Below are positions 1-13,454 of a stretch of DNA of 64,000 bases, in pieces. The position numbers and the translations under genes were made by a program. Position 1 is the stretch's first letter. Each line of letters starts with the position of its first letter. Below the pieces are notes generated by a model. That model was not told where the DNA came from. It saw only the letters and a program-made list of their open reading frames with translations, and ran no database searches. This DNA is from Cubamyces lactineus (taxonomy: Eukaryota > Basidiomycota > Agaricomycetes > Polyporales > Polyporaceae), in NCBI GenBank assembly GCA_022376465.1, contig JACDTU010000017.1, positions 496,001 to 560,000 on the forward strand, written 5' to 3'.

Positions 1-3000
1 AGGGGCCGCACGTCCAATCGATCGTCCGCCCCGGCTGCTGTACGAACCTGACACGTCCGAGTCGCCTATCGCGGACTCGGACGCGCCAAATCCTAGGCTT
101 GACCGTTCACGACGACAACCTACCGCATAAGGCGCCTGCGCGTCATTCGTGGCCGCGCCGCGTCGAAAGTAGCCATCTCGCGTACCTGCGCTTCGCACTT
201 GTGCTTCCAAACCGCATTGCAGACCACTCGAGGGAGAGATTGAAGGCAGCGTGCTCCGGGACGGTTCGCACGACCGGGGGTTAATCAAGACAAAGAGAGG
301 CAACGCCTTCCAGGACCGTGGTGCGGAACGTAGACTACGAGGGCGGCGAGAGAGACAGAGAGCCCGGAAGTGCCATTCCTCATCCGACCGGTTGAGGTTC
401 TACGCCGAAGAGACCCGTTGTGACTTCTCCATGGCGGTGAAATCAATGTATTGTGGGAGATTACGGCGCACCGGCCCTGCCAGGGGACGTTTCATTCAGC
501 GCGTTTACCTTCAATTAGGCGTCTTGGTCAATTGTGTGAAGCAATACACACACCAACGTTAAGCCTATTGCTCTGCAGGGCACAATCCAGATTCGTGTTG
601 AGTTGCTGAGTACCCACGACCCATGACCAACCGATCCATTGGCCCTGTCGAGCGTGTTACGAGAGCGAGGATCACCCATGGCGCACTCCCGTAAAGCGTA
701 CCCACGATGTCCTGCTGCTTGTGCCTTCCTGCGTGCTCATCGACAGCGGACACCTTGCGATGCCTTTCTGAGGTGGTGAGCGCCACTGTCGACCAGCTTT
801 GCCGGCTTGAAGGGTAGTGCCGTTGTCCGTATCTTATCAGATAGTTGGGAAGACTGGCTTCGAGAGGAGGCGCATAATCGCCGCGACTTCTAGAGCTTGC
901 CTCTGCAGAGCGAAGGTAGAGAGCAGCTGGTGGCAAGAGGTTCTGTGGACATTCAGCATTGGTACATCCAGTTTGGTGCCAGCGCGTGCCATTCAGTTAA
1001 CAAGCTCAAGCTCGAGTGTGTGCTCCGGGTGGCTCGAGCCTAGAGCTGCCTGCGCCGGCCGCCGCACGAACCTGAGGCGCTGCGATCTCACTGTGCTCTA
1101 ACGCGCGTGGTGGATCCGTCGACGACCTACTCTCTCCTCGTGCCCGCGCGTTTGTCACCGTGAGCGTCTTGCAGTTTGGGACATGCTGAGACCAAAGCCC
1201 GAGATGGCCGCCCACGCCTCGCTCAGGCAGAGTACCACCAGAATCGAGGTGAGGAGAGGGGATGTGCGTGGGTACGCTCGAATTGCATCGTGGTTCGTGG
1301 AACGGGCGACGGTCCACCTGACCCTGGGCGCTGCTGGCCGGAGGAAGGGGCATTCAGTCATACATAATTGCAAGGTTAGAGTTCACTCGCTCACCCCTGC
1401 TCGCGGCGCGCATTCTCGCGTTCTCTGCGCCCCCTTCTGTGCCGTGCCCAGGGCGTATGGCGTAATGGATACGTGGACCTGTTCGCTGGGCAGGCCCGAA
1501 GTCCAGGGTTCATTGTACTGACCTTCGTTGAGAAGAAGCGCACCGATAGGTGGGTTTGTATGCGGAGACGAACTAGGTGGATAGATATCTTGCTACGCGT
1601 CAACGGGACGCTTGCATTTCCAGATGGTATGTGTATGACCGGGTGGGTACGCCGGGGCCCTGCAGCTGCTCACATCGCTCCGCGGAGGGCGCGTGCACAG
1701 CGCTGACTACGACTTCCTAATCTGAGCGACGGTTTGTTCGAACGGCGTCCTCCACTGAACATCGAGGAACCTAAGACATTCATTCCGCGGAAATGTGCAG
1801 CGAGGAAGAGAGGAGCAAACAGGCAAGAGTGGGTACTATCGCGGGGACCGAAAGGGCGCGGGCCGCTACCTGGTCCGCAGGCATTGCAAGCGCAGAAAGC
1901 TTACCTACGCGTACGGCCGCGGGCCCGAGCGTCCGGGCGTGTGCTGCCGTGCTGGCGAGTCGCCCAAAGCGGAAAAGCCGACAAGCTCTGCGGGCCATCC
2001 CGTGCGAAGCGCGACGCCGCAGCGGCAGCGGACGCGCTCGCGGCACTTTGGTCTTCGTATTCGTTCTCGTCTTCGGCTTCACATCCGCGTCCGCGCGGTA
2101 GTGCTGTCCAGTGGCGATTGTTGGCCCGGAACATGTCCATGGCCGTGTCGCTGCCCCCCGTCCATGCGCGAGAGCGTAGGTTGCATTAACGCTCTATAGC
2201 CGCGCCCACGAAGAGGTCTAGAAGGTTTCTAGTTCGCAGTCTTGAGGAGATGCACGAGAGCACAGAAAGTCGATGCAATGTGCGCCTCAGGACGAGGAGG
2301 AAGGGATGAACTTTTTGGCCGTGTGACTATGCACACGGTAACAGGGCGGTGCGAGGGGCCTCTTGTCCAACGCAGAAAGACTCATGCCATTGTTTGGATT
2401 TGACGTCATTGACACAGGCGCGCGATAGCATAGGGCTGCTCAGGTGCTGCCAGGACTAGGAAATGCCTTTGCAAGCACTTGACGCACACGGTTGATCGTT
2501 GGACAAACGCGCAGGCCGGGGTTCGGGCTGGAGATCATAGATGCACAGGCAAACGGGCAGACGGACGGACGGACGGGGAGCCAGTGTCACAGACAAAGGA
2601 AAGGGCCAAGACGTATTACACGCCGGACGCAAGCCGTAAAGCTGATGAGGGAGACCAGCCGGAAGCGGGACACGGCAGAGTCACAGATACACCCGCAGGG
2701 AGGGAAAGCGACCCAGAGCCACGGAGTACAACGACTGCGTACCCACAGACACAGTCTTTGAGGAAGCGTACGAAAGGCGCACGGTGGCGCCGACCGTCGC
2801 GCGCTGGCGCTACGCCTCGCCCCAACAGAGCAAGAGCAGACTACGGTGGCGGCGGCGGCGGCAGCAGGATAGAGGGCCGGTAGGAGCACGATCACGATTG
2901 TCGCCGATCGGAGTGCAGAACTGATCCCCGGAATTCAGGTACTCCCAGCGTACAGCCCTGGGGAGGTAGATCCCTCAGGACGATCCGCGCGCGGGCGCGC

Positions 3001-6000
3001 GCCATGCTGGGCTGTTGTTGTACGGGGCTCCACCTACCGAGCGCGCACCGGAGTACGCAAGTGGGAGGTGTACCAGTCCCCAGGTGCATGCTGTACGAGG
3101 TCGATTTCGAAGAAAACGTAATCGTCGATGTCTGCGCGCGGCTGTTGCAGTTGAGTCGAGGGAGAAGACCTTCAGCTCCAAGGTCCGCGAGACGCGTGCT
3201 CTCCAAGGCGTGGCCGGAGGCCGAGTGGGTCATTCGTCGTGTACAGCGGGCGTTCCAACGATAATTGAGGGCATTGGATGACCACCCTGCTCAGGTGTAT
3301 GACGGCTTGCGCGTCTGGGGAGAGCGCGAAGACGAAGACATGGTGGCGAGCACCGAGCGCCGGAAGCCTTCGTCTGGCGTCATTACCAACGAAAGGTATC
3401 CGGACGTCTACCTCCCGGTCATGTTGGCTGCTTCTCAATGGCGCAGGCCCACTCGCGGGACGCGGTCCAGCCCCAAGAGCCCCTTCCACACTTCTTCGAT
3501 TGTTCCGGGACCTGATAGGAAGTTATGGGTAGGGTTGTGAGAAGAGCGGAAGTGGTTCGGTAGGATAACGCACAAGATCACCCGGGTTGAGATATCCAGA
3601 GGCTTTCAGCGGCTGTGAATTTGAAGCGGAGAGTGTTTGAGGAGCTGTAGGAGAGATAGTGACAGACTCATTGCACTGGGTGCTATGTCCACGGCTGAAT
3701 GCGGGCGATCGGCGTTGAAAGTTATCGTTTCCACTGCGCTTTCCGGGGGTTGCCTGACCTGACAAGTACGAGACGACACTCACGTGAAAAGCCACGGGTA
3801 TGCTGTCAAGGCGAGCGTTGTCGAATACGTTATGCATGACAAGGGATCGTCCATCCATTTTGGGTACGGCGCGCACCGCTCCCACACAATGCCAAGCAGA
3901 ACTCAGCTGCTGCGAACACGCAGCGCGGAGAAATTCGTCGCGAGTGAAACCAAATTTTCTTGTGCATGGTTGGGCGCGCAACCTGGATGAGACATATCCC
4001 AGGTTACCCTGCCGTCACGCCCGGCGGCAGATGCAGGTCAGCAGGTAAGACGTACGGCAGGGTCATGTACGATGTGCCCTTGGGGAAAGCCCGCGTTAGA
4101 TTCGCACGATTTGATCGTAAGCGTTCCACACCTGCTTCTGCGAATTTCAGATGAACCACGTCACTTGTGCCTTGACGAAGACGGCAAGTACTTGCTCTGA
4201 TCGGGGTGTACCTTCGCTCGCTACGATGAATATCTCTGGCATTGCGCAGTGTATGCAGAGGCGTTCTACCCATGCAAGCCACGATGTCAGTCTAGCGCGG
4301 TTGGAGGAACCGCAATGCGGGACGCCGGACACCCGTCTTCATATGCGGTAGCAGTTGAGTGAATGCCCAATGCCTGACGTTCGGCTCCAGACAATCGACA
4401 TATAACTGCATATGTCGCAAACGTTCCAGCGTGGGTCAACACGATGGAGGAGACTTGAGCGTGAGCCGATCGCACATCGATAGGAATAGGATTAGGTACT
4501 GAAAACTCAATGGCCGCGTGTGAGAAGACTGAAGAAGGTGGACCATGGATGTGATGGATAGTCGAGTACGTACAGGACGTCATCTGTGGACCGAATATGC
4601 CGGGGCAGGATAGAAGCGTAGATATTTTGAGAAATGGCCGGGCGTGCGATGAAATCTTGAGAGCGGTCGACACTGAAGACTTTCGGTGTGAACTACGAGA
4701 AGTGTAGAGAGTCTTCGGAAATGAGTCTATGTCGTAGTCCGCGGTGACTCCTTGTGCGGCTTGATTATGGAGTAGCGGCCCGAAAGATATACCTTCTCAT
4801 CATTTGTATGTTTTATCATCTACTAGAATAACTAGCCAGTAGGTTTGTTGGCAGCTCGTAGAGTGGGCGAGAATGTTGTTGTGGTCGGAGGCAAGGACCA
4901 AATCCTTCGACGCCGTGGCTTTAGACAAGTTTACAGCACCACAGGCGCCTACTTTGGCAACCGGCATCCTCCGTCGGGTTTGAGCGTCTAACGTCGTAGC
5001 ACTCATCGGCGTACTGCCATTGATTCCAGTTCATGTGTTGACTCGACCGACTGCTTGAATATCTGCATGGTCGATTACAGCCGATATGGGTATAAGTCTC
5101 GTCAAAGTCAGAGACGAGACGATCACTGACTCCGAATTGTGCATATACTCAACATGCAGTAACTGGCCGATGATATTCCAGCGGAACACAACATAATTCA
5201 AACACCCAGCTTTATGACATATCTCGGGTACAAATTCGACCGTGTTCGTGGTGGAGCTGATTGAATCCTCAACTTGTCCTGGATCGATGCGAACACGCCT
5301 CAGATCACAACTAGGACACCGAGCGTGGCCGAGTGCTGATCCGATTTGTAGTGAACTTCGTAAAGACCTTCAGCTAAACATGCTATATTTGGCAATCGCC
5401 TGCTCGCAGAACGACCCTCAACCTCCTCAATTCTCCCACTCGCATCCAATCTGGCACTATCTAGGCAGTGCCGCACAAGTCACAGTATGTCTATTGGAAC
5501 TATAACTTGATCTATACTTGCCATTGACGGATCCTCTGCACTCTGCAGCGGCCTTTGATACATTGCCAATCGCACGTGCAAATCCACCGGGCTGAGCCTC
5601 AGGCGAAGATCGCCATATGTCAATGTTATGTCAAGTCAGCGACATTACGGAGGAATGTACGTACATCCGGACGGGCTGCCTCCTCGGGCGGCTCTCTTAT
5701 TCGGTCGGAATGTCTGCAACTTCTGATCATCCTTGCACGATGCTCTAAGCCAGGCTCGAGTCCCGATTGTAAAGGGACAGCGGGTGACTAGTCACAGTCG
5801 ACATTGGCACAACGTGTGGCACACCCATCCCGAGGACAGGCGAGGGGTGGCTTGCCATTGGCCCGACTTCCCGAGTACCGTAATGCGCGTGGCACGGGTC
5901 AGTGGACGACGTTCCTACAACCAATCAAGCCCTCACTTCTGGCCTTGGCGTCCATGCCGCCCGGCGCCGAGGTGTATGATTGGATACAAGACCACGAGGA

Positions 6001-9000
6001 GCGAGGATGAGCGATTAGATTGCCTCACACGAGAGCGGTGTTGGATGCCGAGCAGTCGACTACCGTAAGTTTATCGAGCCTTCTATCAGATGCTGCCTGG
6101 ACCCATCGAGGTGTCCACGAACAACAAAGTAGGATGGCGACCACAACACGCCCAATATGACCGCGCGACGTTATGCCACTGGTCAGCAACGTCCTAACGG
6201 CAATAGCCTGTCCTGCCACGGTGGAATACGCAGCATGTGCGCTTGATCTGTTCGACAAGGGATCTGCGCTGAGTACACTCCTTCCTATACAGAGGTTTCC
6301 GCGGCTGCAGCTGGAGTCGGCATGCATATTATTCCGTCACTGTCTGCAACGTTGGTCGGCATTGACTCGTCTTCTGCCCGACCAACGTTCGCTTGCATAT
6401 TACGGCCCGCGATGCATCTCGTTTGGTGCGCCGCATCCCGCATTCGCTGCCATACTCAACACGCGTTCGGCGAGCCAGGACGGTTCAGGCGGCGAGGAGG
6501 CCTATTGCCGCAAACGCATCGACGTGCGTGGAGGAGTTACGCGAGGCTTCTGCAGAAGTGCGATTTTATCGTGCACAAGTCCCTTCGAAGAAGCTTCCCC
6601 GGCGTACGACATGATGCGCCACCCGCACCCGCCGCGCTTCTCCCTCCTTCTTCCCGCCCGAGACATCCGTCGCGTCACCGTTAGCCTCGGACATAGACAC
6701 ACGTACACGGCTGCACCGATCCTCCGGCCGGTGGGCGTGACAGTGTCCGACCGGGCGAGATACGCGAAGACCATCCTGATCCGCATTGGGGGTGTACCTC
6801 CCGGAGGTGCTGTCGGCGACGCGGGTATTTCCTCCGGATCCGCCGGTGGCGAACCGCCATCTCCTGGTTGGTAAGTCCGTACTCAAATCGTCGATGGCGC
6901 TCCTGATGTCTTTCATGTTTACACATGGCTGCTCAATTCGGCTCGGCAACCTTGGCTCTCGAGTCTCCAGACGTGGACAACCTCTTCGTCCATCTGGATG
7001 ATAACGACGTTACCGAGCTGTTTCGCACGTATGACTGTTTCGGGATTTGCACGACCCAGCGTGATGTCAAACACCGCAACTGAGATATTCACTCACGTAT
7101 GGTGAGTATCCGGAGGCCGCACCCCGCCTTGACAAGGCTGCTAAACCCTCCGCTAGGTTACCGAAGAGAATGTAGTAACACATAGCGCCTGTCCGATCCC
7201 ATCGCTCTCCGTATCGTTGTTCGCGTCCTGAGCCGTCGCGGGACGAGGTACGTACGCCATGTCGGGCAAAACGCCTTCCCTATATTCGCCTTGCGCTCAC
7301 AGGGGGTCTATCTGTTACTCTTCTTGAGCTTGGACCGCAGCGCGGGACGGTTGGCCAGGAACAGATTTCTCCCTCGGTGCGCGTTATGACTGCGCTGTGA
7401 AGTGTTTGGCTCGCCGCACGCCGCAGTGTGTTGATCAGCCAAGTTTAGCATATGTGGCAGCCAGATGCGCGGGCGACGACGCTTACTTAGTCTTCAGCCA
7501 CACCGAGTTCATCCGTCGTCGCGAGCCCCATAGCGAATATGGAGGCTCCGGTACCCTAAAGTCCCGTCTTTTCACACATCACAGTGAAGAGTGTGTTGTT
7601 TCTCATGAGTCTATGTCACATCATGTCTCGTGTGTATGGACGACTACCGAGCTGGGGGCGGGAAGTGGCGGATGCTTGTCACGAAACAGGGCTCTCAGTT
7701 GTACAGCAGTTTGTCTGGCAAGATCACTGCGCGCTATCCTCAGGCAAGAGTAAGCCAGCTTACTTTCTAAGACGTCCTGAGACCGTCGATACTGTGCCAC
7801 TGACCTAGTGGCCTCATTCAGTACCGTATGGCCTTCTTGCCCTGCGTGGAAGTGTGTTTGTGGAGCGGGCCTCGTGTGGTCGCCGCTCAGTACTTCGAGG
7901 TCCATGTATTGCGTCAGCTCTAAAGGCACCCTCGATGTCGTTATACGTTTCGGATCTTATGCTCTCCCAAAGTCCACCCGAATAACCGTACAAATTTGTT
8001 TGGTCTCCCCATTCCCATTCGACTCCGAGTTTCGGCCTCTCTGCCTCAACACCGTGGGCCACCTGCCATGACCGGGACATTTGTATCCGAATTCACGCAG
8101 GCGAGCGGGTATATCTTACTTTGGGAAACTCGTTGTGTTGGGCACTCATCAACTTTTTAGGATGTCATCAACCACCCACAAGTTTTAAGACTTAGCCTAA
8201 AGGCTCCGTGCCGGCGCGCGCCATCATGCCAGCCGGCCATTCAACCGATCAATTCAAACCCGAGTTTAACGGGCATCGGCTTCGATGGCGCCCCCAAGCG
8301 ACGGGCGTATCCCGCAGGTGATCTTGGTCCTGGTGCTGAGGCCGCCTCGGAGCAAATGGCTGGCAGCACCTCGATTACTACCAATCTTGCTGACTGTGTC
8401 TACCAATCTTGCTGACTGTGTTCACTGTACACTGGTTTTCTTGACAAGCGGTCGACGAGGTACACAGCGTTCAATCTGTTCAAGCTGAGCTATCGGCAAT
8501 AATGGCACCTACGAAGAAGATCAAGATCCTGTGCTGACTACTGAACAATAGCAGCTACTGACGAACCCGGACAGAGGTGCGATTCTGAATCTATTCCACG
8601 AGCAAGGATGCGGTGAATGAGCTACTCACCTACTCACTAGCACAACTCCGCTATAGAAGCCTGTCGGCATCATTGAAGAGCGGGCGGCGAAGGCGAAGGC
8701 ACAAGCAAAGGCGGGTTCGTCATTCAACATGTACCTTGTCGGGCATGCACTGTATTACCTCCTAGATTATTGCTCCGCGAACCTCGAAGCCCGGTCTGCG
8801 GTAGAGCGTTCCGTCCCGAGGAGAACCGACGCACAATGGAAGCGCGTTGCAGCTATCTCTTCTTCCTAGGCGAGCCCGAGAAGCGTCTGCTCAACCCGAC
8901 TAATCACTCTGTCAGGAAAGTCGGGCATTCCGGACTGCGATTCGCGGATAGAAGTGAGTATCATCGATGACGACAGGGGAATCTTGGTAGCGTTAATGAC

Positions 9001-10657
9001 ACCTTTCAAGCTTGTATACACATCTTCATAGCGTCAGCCTCATGGAGGACAGGCGTTCTTGTGTTTCCTATCGGTGTCCTCCGGGCTCTTCGTAGGCCGG
9101 CACTTCATAGGCCTACAAGAGGCCGGACGAGTTTGCCACATTCAGTTCGATCTGGGTCCCTGCGTTGGCGCGGGTACAGCAGTGTCCTTGTGGAGCAAGC
9201 TGCAAGTCTCTTCGCATGGAGCCGACGAAAAGAACGAGTTCATGTATGGAATCCTCGGCGTTGTTCCTATGCGGTGCAGAACCAGGTTCAAGTGGAGATA
9301 GACGTCCCATACCATCCCATTACACCGGCAAGTCTGCGGAAGACCTACATTTCCAAATGGCTGCTGCTAATTCAACTACGTCCCCCGAGCGTCCCCCTAC
9401 TAGGGTTCAATCGCGCACCCTAGACAGTCGGATGTCTGAGGACGGTATGGCATTGACGTTGCTGCCGTAAGTGGGTGCGTCTCTCGTGGTGATGCTTCTC
9501 CTCGAGCCTTCCCTTCTAATGCAACGCATCTCAGCCAGGAGGCGAGCGCGCGTTGATCATTCTGCGAATACGCCAGTCATCCAGTGCATTCTTCCTCATC
9601 GCGCCAGTTGCTTCCTCTCTGGCACCACGATGCTAGGACACCTCCGCCGCATGCAGCAGCGCGCTTACCGCATTTCTTGATCGCGCAGAGGCGGACGCCC
9701 GTGGACTGTTTCATCGTCCAGCATTAGCCACGCGGAGCTACCATATGCGCGGGTGGATTTCGCGGGGGTTACTGCGCTCCGCTTCTCTTCCTGGCGGTTC
9801 GCGCCCCGAACGTGGGCTTCGCGTTCCATGAGGTTACCGTACCCCGTCGCCCTCGGGTTCTTTGGAGGCGCGCGCACTGTGAAATTCCGTGCTGTAGCAA
9901 GCGACAAAGGTGCGTGTCCCGATCGCCTGTATCGAGACCAATAATTCTTTCTCTGTCGCGGTTGGGCCGCGCGAGAATACAACGCCCGAGCGCGAGGCTG
10001 ACAGTGCGCGATTACTAGCCTCGCGCTCGCGTCGGTGCCTGTTGTCCTTTAGGCTACCCGCGACGGCGAGGACCGGGAGAGAAGCGGGATGGAAGCATCC
10101 TCAGTCAGCTCGAGCTGCGGACCGTGCTCTGGATCGCGCGCGAGTGTAAGCATGCGGTTTCAATGGCGGAAGGCTAGCTATGGAATGCAGTCGTCCACTG
10201 GTGCCGCTGAAGAGCACTGCTCGATGTGACATCGGTGTTGCTGAGAATCCTTGACTTAGATTTGGGCAGAAGGGGGCACCTTCGCACCCGCCCGGGGCGG
10301 CGCATGGGTATCCTACGACCTGGTAATGGTATACGACACGAGTGGGACTGCGCTGCTAGGGAATTGTCCTGCAGAGTCCCGTGAATCGCCTTCACGGCCT
10401 TTACACCAGAGCTATACGCTTTGACGGTGTAGGAGGCTATTGGACGAGGTACTGACCTGCGTGCTCTTTACGTATGGTCGCAGGATACCTATACGGAATG
10501 AGTACATCTCAGATACTCCACAGCTGCATTGCATTCTGTACACCGAGCGACGAATGAATGAACCAGAGCTATATAGATCTTCCATCCCTTCATGAGACAA
10601 CGTAGTCAGGGTATCCGTATGTGTGATGGTACAATACCCCTGAGAACTAAGCTACAA
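1..10657. other. Gene-poor region, no gene recognised
   Basis: I could not assign any protein family to this 10.6 kb. Reading frames are short and overlap on both strands without the frame-to-frame splice continuity seen in the real genes to the right. The longest open frame (6173-6874, +, 233 codons) has no recognisable domain, and competing frames on both strands are open over the same bases. A 53-codon ATG frame lies at 6925-7083. A perfect 22-bp tandem duplication lies at 8378-8421, and short GGAC and GGC runs lie near 2560-2577 and 2845-2862. No long terminal repeat, transposase or reverse transcriptase motif was seen. It may be decayed sequence or regulatory DNA. Confidence 0.6.
8378..8421 (+). 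repeat. Perfect 22-bp tandem duplication
   Basis: Two identical 22-bp units stand head to tail (8378-8399 and 8400-8421), each beginning CTACCAATC and ending GACTGTGT. They sit in a region without recognised genes. This looks like a local slippage or end-joining duplication. Confidence 0.85.
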
Positions 10658-12504
10658 TTAGTGTTCGCACATACGGAACTCCACCTCAAACACCGTCTCA
10701 TTATGTTTCGCTACGAAATTACCGCGTTCGCGCATGAGCTCATCGCGGTCCCGCTCCGCCTCCTCCCGCCCAATCGTAGCCCCCGCCTTCGCCAAATCCA
10801 CTATCATAGTAGATAGCTCCACAGGCAACGCCTGAATAGCAGGCGCATCAAGCAATTCCTCCACAAGCCAGTCTTCTTGCTGCGGGGGCACGTCCGTCGT
10901 CGACAATATCGGGGTAAGCGGATCCACAAGGAAAAAGCACAAGATCTTCCTATACCCCGGCTTCGACGGGTCCGCGAGCTCAAACGGTTCGACACGGTGC
11001 TGGTACACGTTCGGGAACGCGACGCACTTGCCCTCCTCCGCGACGACGTGACCTAGGCCCTGGCTCAGCGCGTCGTACCGCGCGAACCCATACGCGGCGT
11101 ACCAGCCCTGCACATCGTGGTGCTGGTACGCCATGTCCGAGACGTCGCGCCGGCCGACCGTCGCGCGGAACGCGAGCCGCGACTCGGTGATGTTCGCGCA
11201 GGAATAGTAGTAGAGGCCCGTCGCGACGATACGCTCGTTCGCCATGCCCTCAACGTGCCACGCTCCGCCAGGGTAGCGCGCGCGTTCTCCGGGTGTAAGG
11301 ACGATGGTCGCGAGCTTGACGATGACTTGTAGGGTGCGTCCGCGTAGCGAGAACTCGATACGACTCTGTGAATCGGTAGCCTTGGGAGGTGAGAATGGTG
11401 TGGGCTCGGGGATGAGGGGCCATTTGACTGTCCGTTCCCAGACTTCTTCAGGGTCTTCCCACTCGGGACCGCCCTCCGCCTCCGAATCCGAGTCCTCGTC
11501 GAGCTGGGCTTCGCGTACCTGGTCCCAGTCAAGCTCCTCCAGATGCTCGTACCAATCGTACGGATTTACCGAGATCGCAGGCGGCGGATCGGGATTGAGC
11601 GTATCTGTGAGGACACGCTTAAATAGGGGGATGAATCGCGAGAGCACTGCGGATATGGTGGAATAGAGCTTGCGATGGCGGATAGGGTGGAGGTTGTTGA
11701 TGTATCCGAGAGGCGTGGCTTCACCATCTGCGGCGATCGCGAAGTCGGTGGGAAGCCACTGATACTTCGACGAGATGAAGAAAGGTTGGAACTTCAGGAA
11801 CTGATCTAGGTCTGGTCTCTTGGACTTATATTCCTCTAACCCCAGCACGCGGAGGGAATCTGCGTCAGCTGAGTTTGAAGAGCGAACGAGAGTACGGTCG
11901 ATGCGCAGACAGTAGAGAGATGGGTGAACGAGGTCCAAGACTTGTTGGTTTGAACCTGGGTGCCAATCTTTCTCTTCGTCAGGAATAGATTCCAGCTCGT
12001 CTACTCCGGCCAGGAGCGCCGACTTGAGAGCATCTGGTATGAGACTGCGAGATTCGTACACCTTCGGTATGGACGTGACCTATCATGGGACGCTGTAATC
12101 AGGATCGCCTGCGCCGATATCATGATGGTCGTGCCTACAAATACTCCAGTTTTTGAGTCGCGCTGGGAAGCATCATACTTAAGCTGGTCGAAGATGTAGT
12201 CGAGTTGAGCATTCGTGATAGGATCGCGCGGCCACTGCTTCGTGCCGCGTTCGTGCTTGAATCGTTCCTCTCCTCCCCAAAGTCTCTCGACGGCTTCGCG
12301 GTCTTGTTCGACCATTTCTTGGCGCCACTTTGCCACGAGCTGAGGGTCTTGTACCTTGTCCCACCAATTCGGTTTCGAACGTATCATGCCGGAGAACGTA
12401 CGCATACGCAGCTCGACAAGAGTGATGGGGTCGCGGGTAATGAAGGTGAATGGGCTAGGAAATTGCATATCCCTGCGCGGTAGAGGGTTGGTAGCCCTGT
12501 TCAT
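10658..12504 (-). CDS. DUF4246 family protein (Fe/2-oxoglutarate dioxygenase-like fold)
   Basis: Two exons, 12504-12145 and 12061-10658, with an 83-nt intron (GTATTT...GAAG) and a 587-residue product. The N-terminal part contains a WWDKV segment. Just after the splice the chain reads SLIPDALK, then DWHPGS and VLDLVHPSLY near residues 151-170, hallmarks of the large fungal DUF4246 family. A possible metal site is seen as H389-V-E391 (GGAWHVEGM) with a downstream H475 (YQHRVEP), matching the HxE...H facial triad of Fe(II)/2-oxoglutarate dioxygenases. The substrate is unknown. A charged insert (acidic, about 308-325) and a C-terminal coiled-coil-like tail rich in Glu and Arg follow the usual family layout. 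It is divergent from panB, with about 950 bp between the two starts. The family call is firm; enzymatic activity is inferred. Confidence 0.92.
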
Positions 12505-13454
12505 GGTGTACGTATGCCCAAGGGTTGGGAGGTCGAGTTGGTGTAAGTCAAGCTAAGTATGGCTAAGCATAGGCCAACATCGCTAGCTCGTTGGCTGCGC
12601 AACCTTTCTATTCAACGCATCTATTGAAAATATGTAGTCAGAATTTGAAACTCGGTTGTGTTGATACACATAACCATCATCTTGTTGGGTTTATATTGGT
12701 TTGCTGATAACGAGTGGCGTTGGTGGAATCAAGATGCTCACCATCGTCCGAACGAAAGGCCCTGAAATGGGCTGCGGCCCTGTACGCGCGCGCATATTGC
12801 AATGCAGCTCTAAGCTGTAAACACTTTGTTCGGGCAGCATTTGTATGAGCGTGGTAGTCAAGTAAATGTAGAGTAACAGATGCGTTACTATTATGTTAAC
12901 AGCTGAGCAATACCAGAATATTGATGAATTACTTCCAGTAAGTAACGGCATTACAGGCGCTGCCTCGCCTTTTCCCTTTCCTCATCCACCATGATGATCA
13001 CAAACTCTCTGTACTAGTCGCATGTCTCGGGAAGATCTCATGAGTTCGACTTCTTTGTGAATGCAACTATCTTCATCAAAATCTGTCCGTCAAGGGTACC
13101 GGTTTTTGGTTGGCCGGAGCATCGAGATCCGACCAGGACCGACGGACATGGAGAGCCGGGCGGGACAGCATTGTGAGTTGTGTGCATCGTACGGTGACTA
13201 CAGTCGTGCCATGATCATGACCAGCGATATGCCTGTCGTTATAAAATAGCACCATGCACACACCGCCGAGGCTGACAAGGATAGAGCCCGTACGGTCGAC
13301 CGGATGCGCCCCTAACCAACTTGCCGCAATTTGACTCGGCGACCCAGTTTCTCCGCGTTTTGTCAAAATCCTTCATCTACCTCTCTGCATACCATTCTAT
13401 CTGTGTAGCCTCTGTATCTGCAAGAACACCCTCACCACTCGATATCGTACCGTG
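12505..13454. promoter_or_regulatory. Divergent intergenic region between DUF4246 gene and panB
   Basis: This 950-bp stretch separates two start codons pointing away from each other and must hold both promoters and 5' leaders. I see no coding frame. A pyrimidine-rich run with TCTGTGTAGCCTCTG lies just before the panB start, typical of fungal leaders. No specific binding site can be named. Confidence 0.5.

Noticed and set aside
1451..1520. tRNA-like stretch with a good A box (TGGCGTAATGG, 1458-1468) and part of a B box (GGTTCATTG).
   Set aside because: The D-arm pairs, but the acceptor stem does not close, the anticodon arm is irregular and the B box is incomplete. It is at best a decayed tRNA-derived sequence.
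6173..6874. 233-codon open frame on the + strand.
   Set aside because: No domain or motif, other frames on both strands are open over the same bases, and composition explains it. Not listed as a gene.
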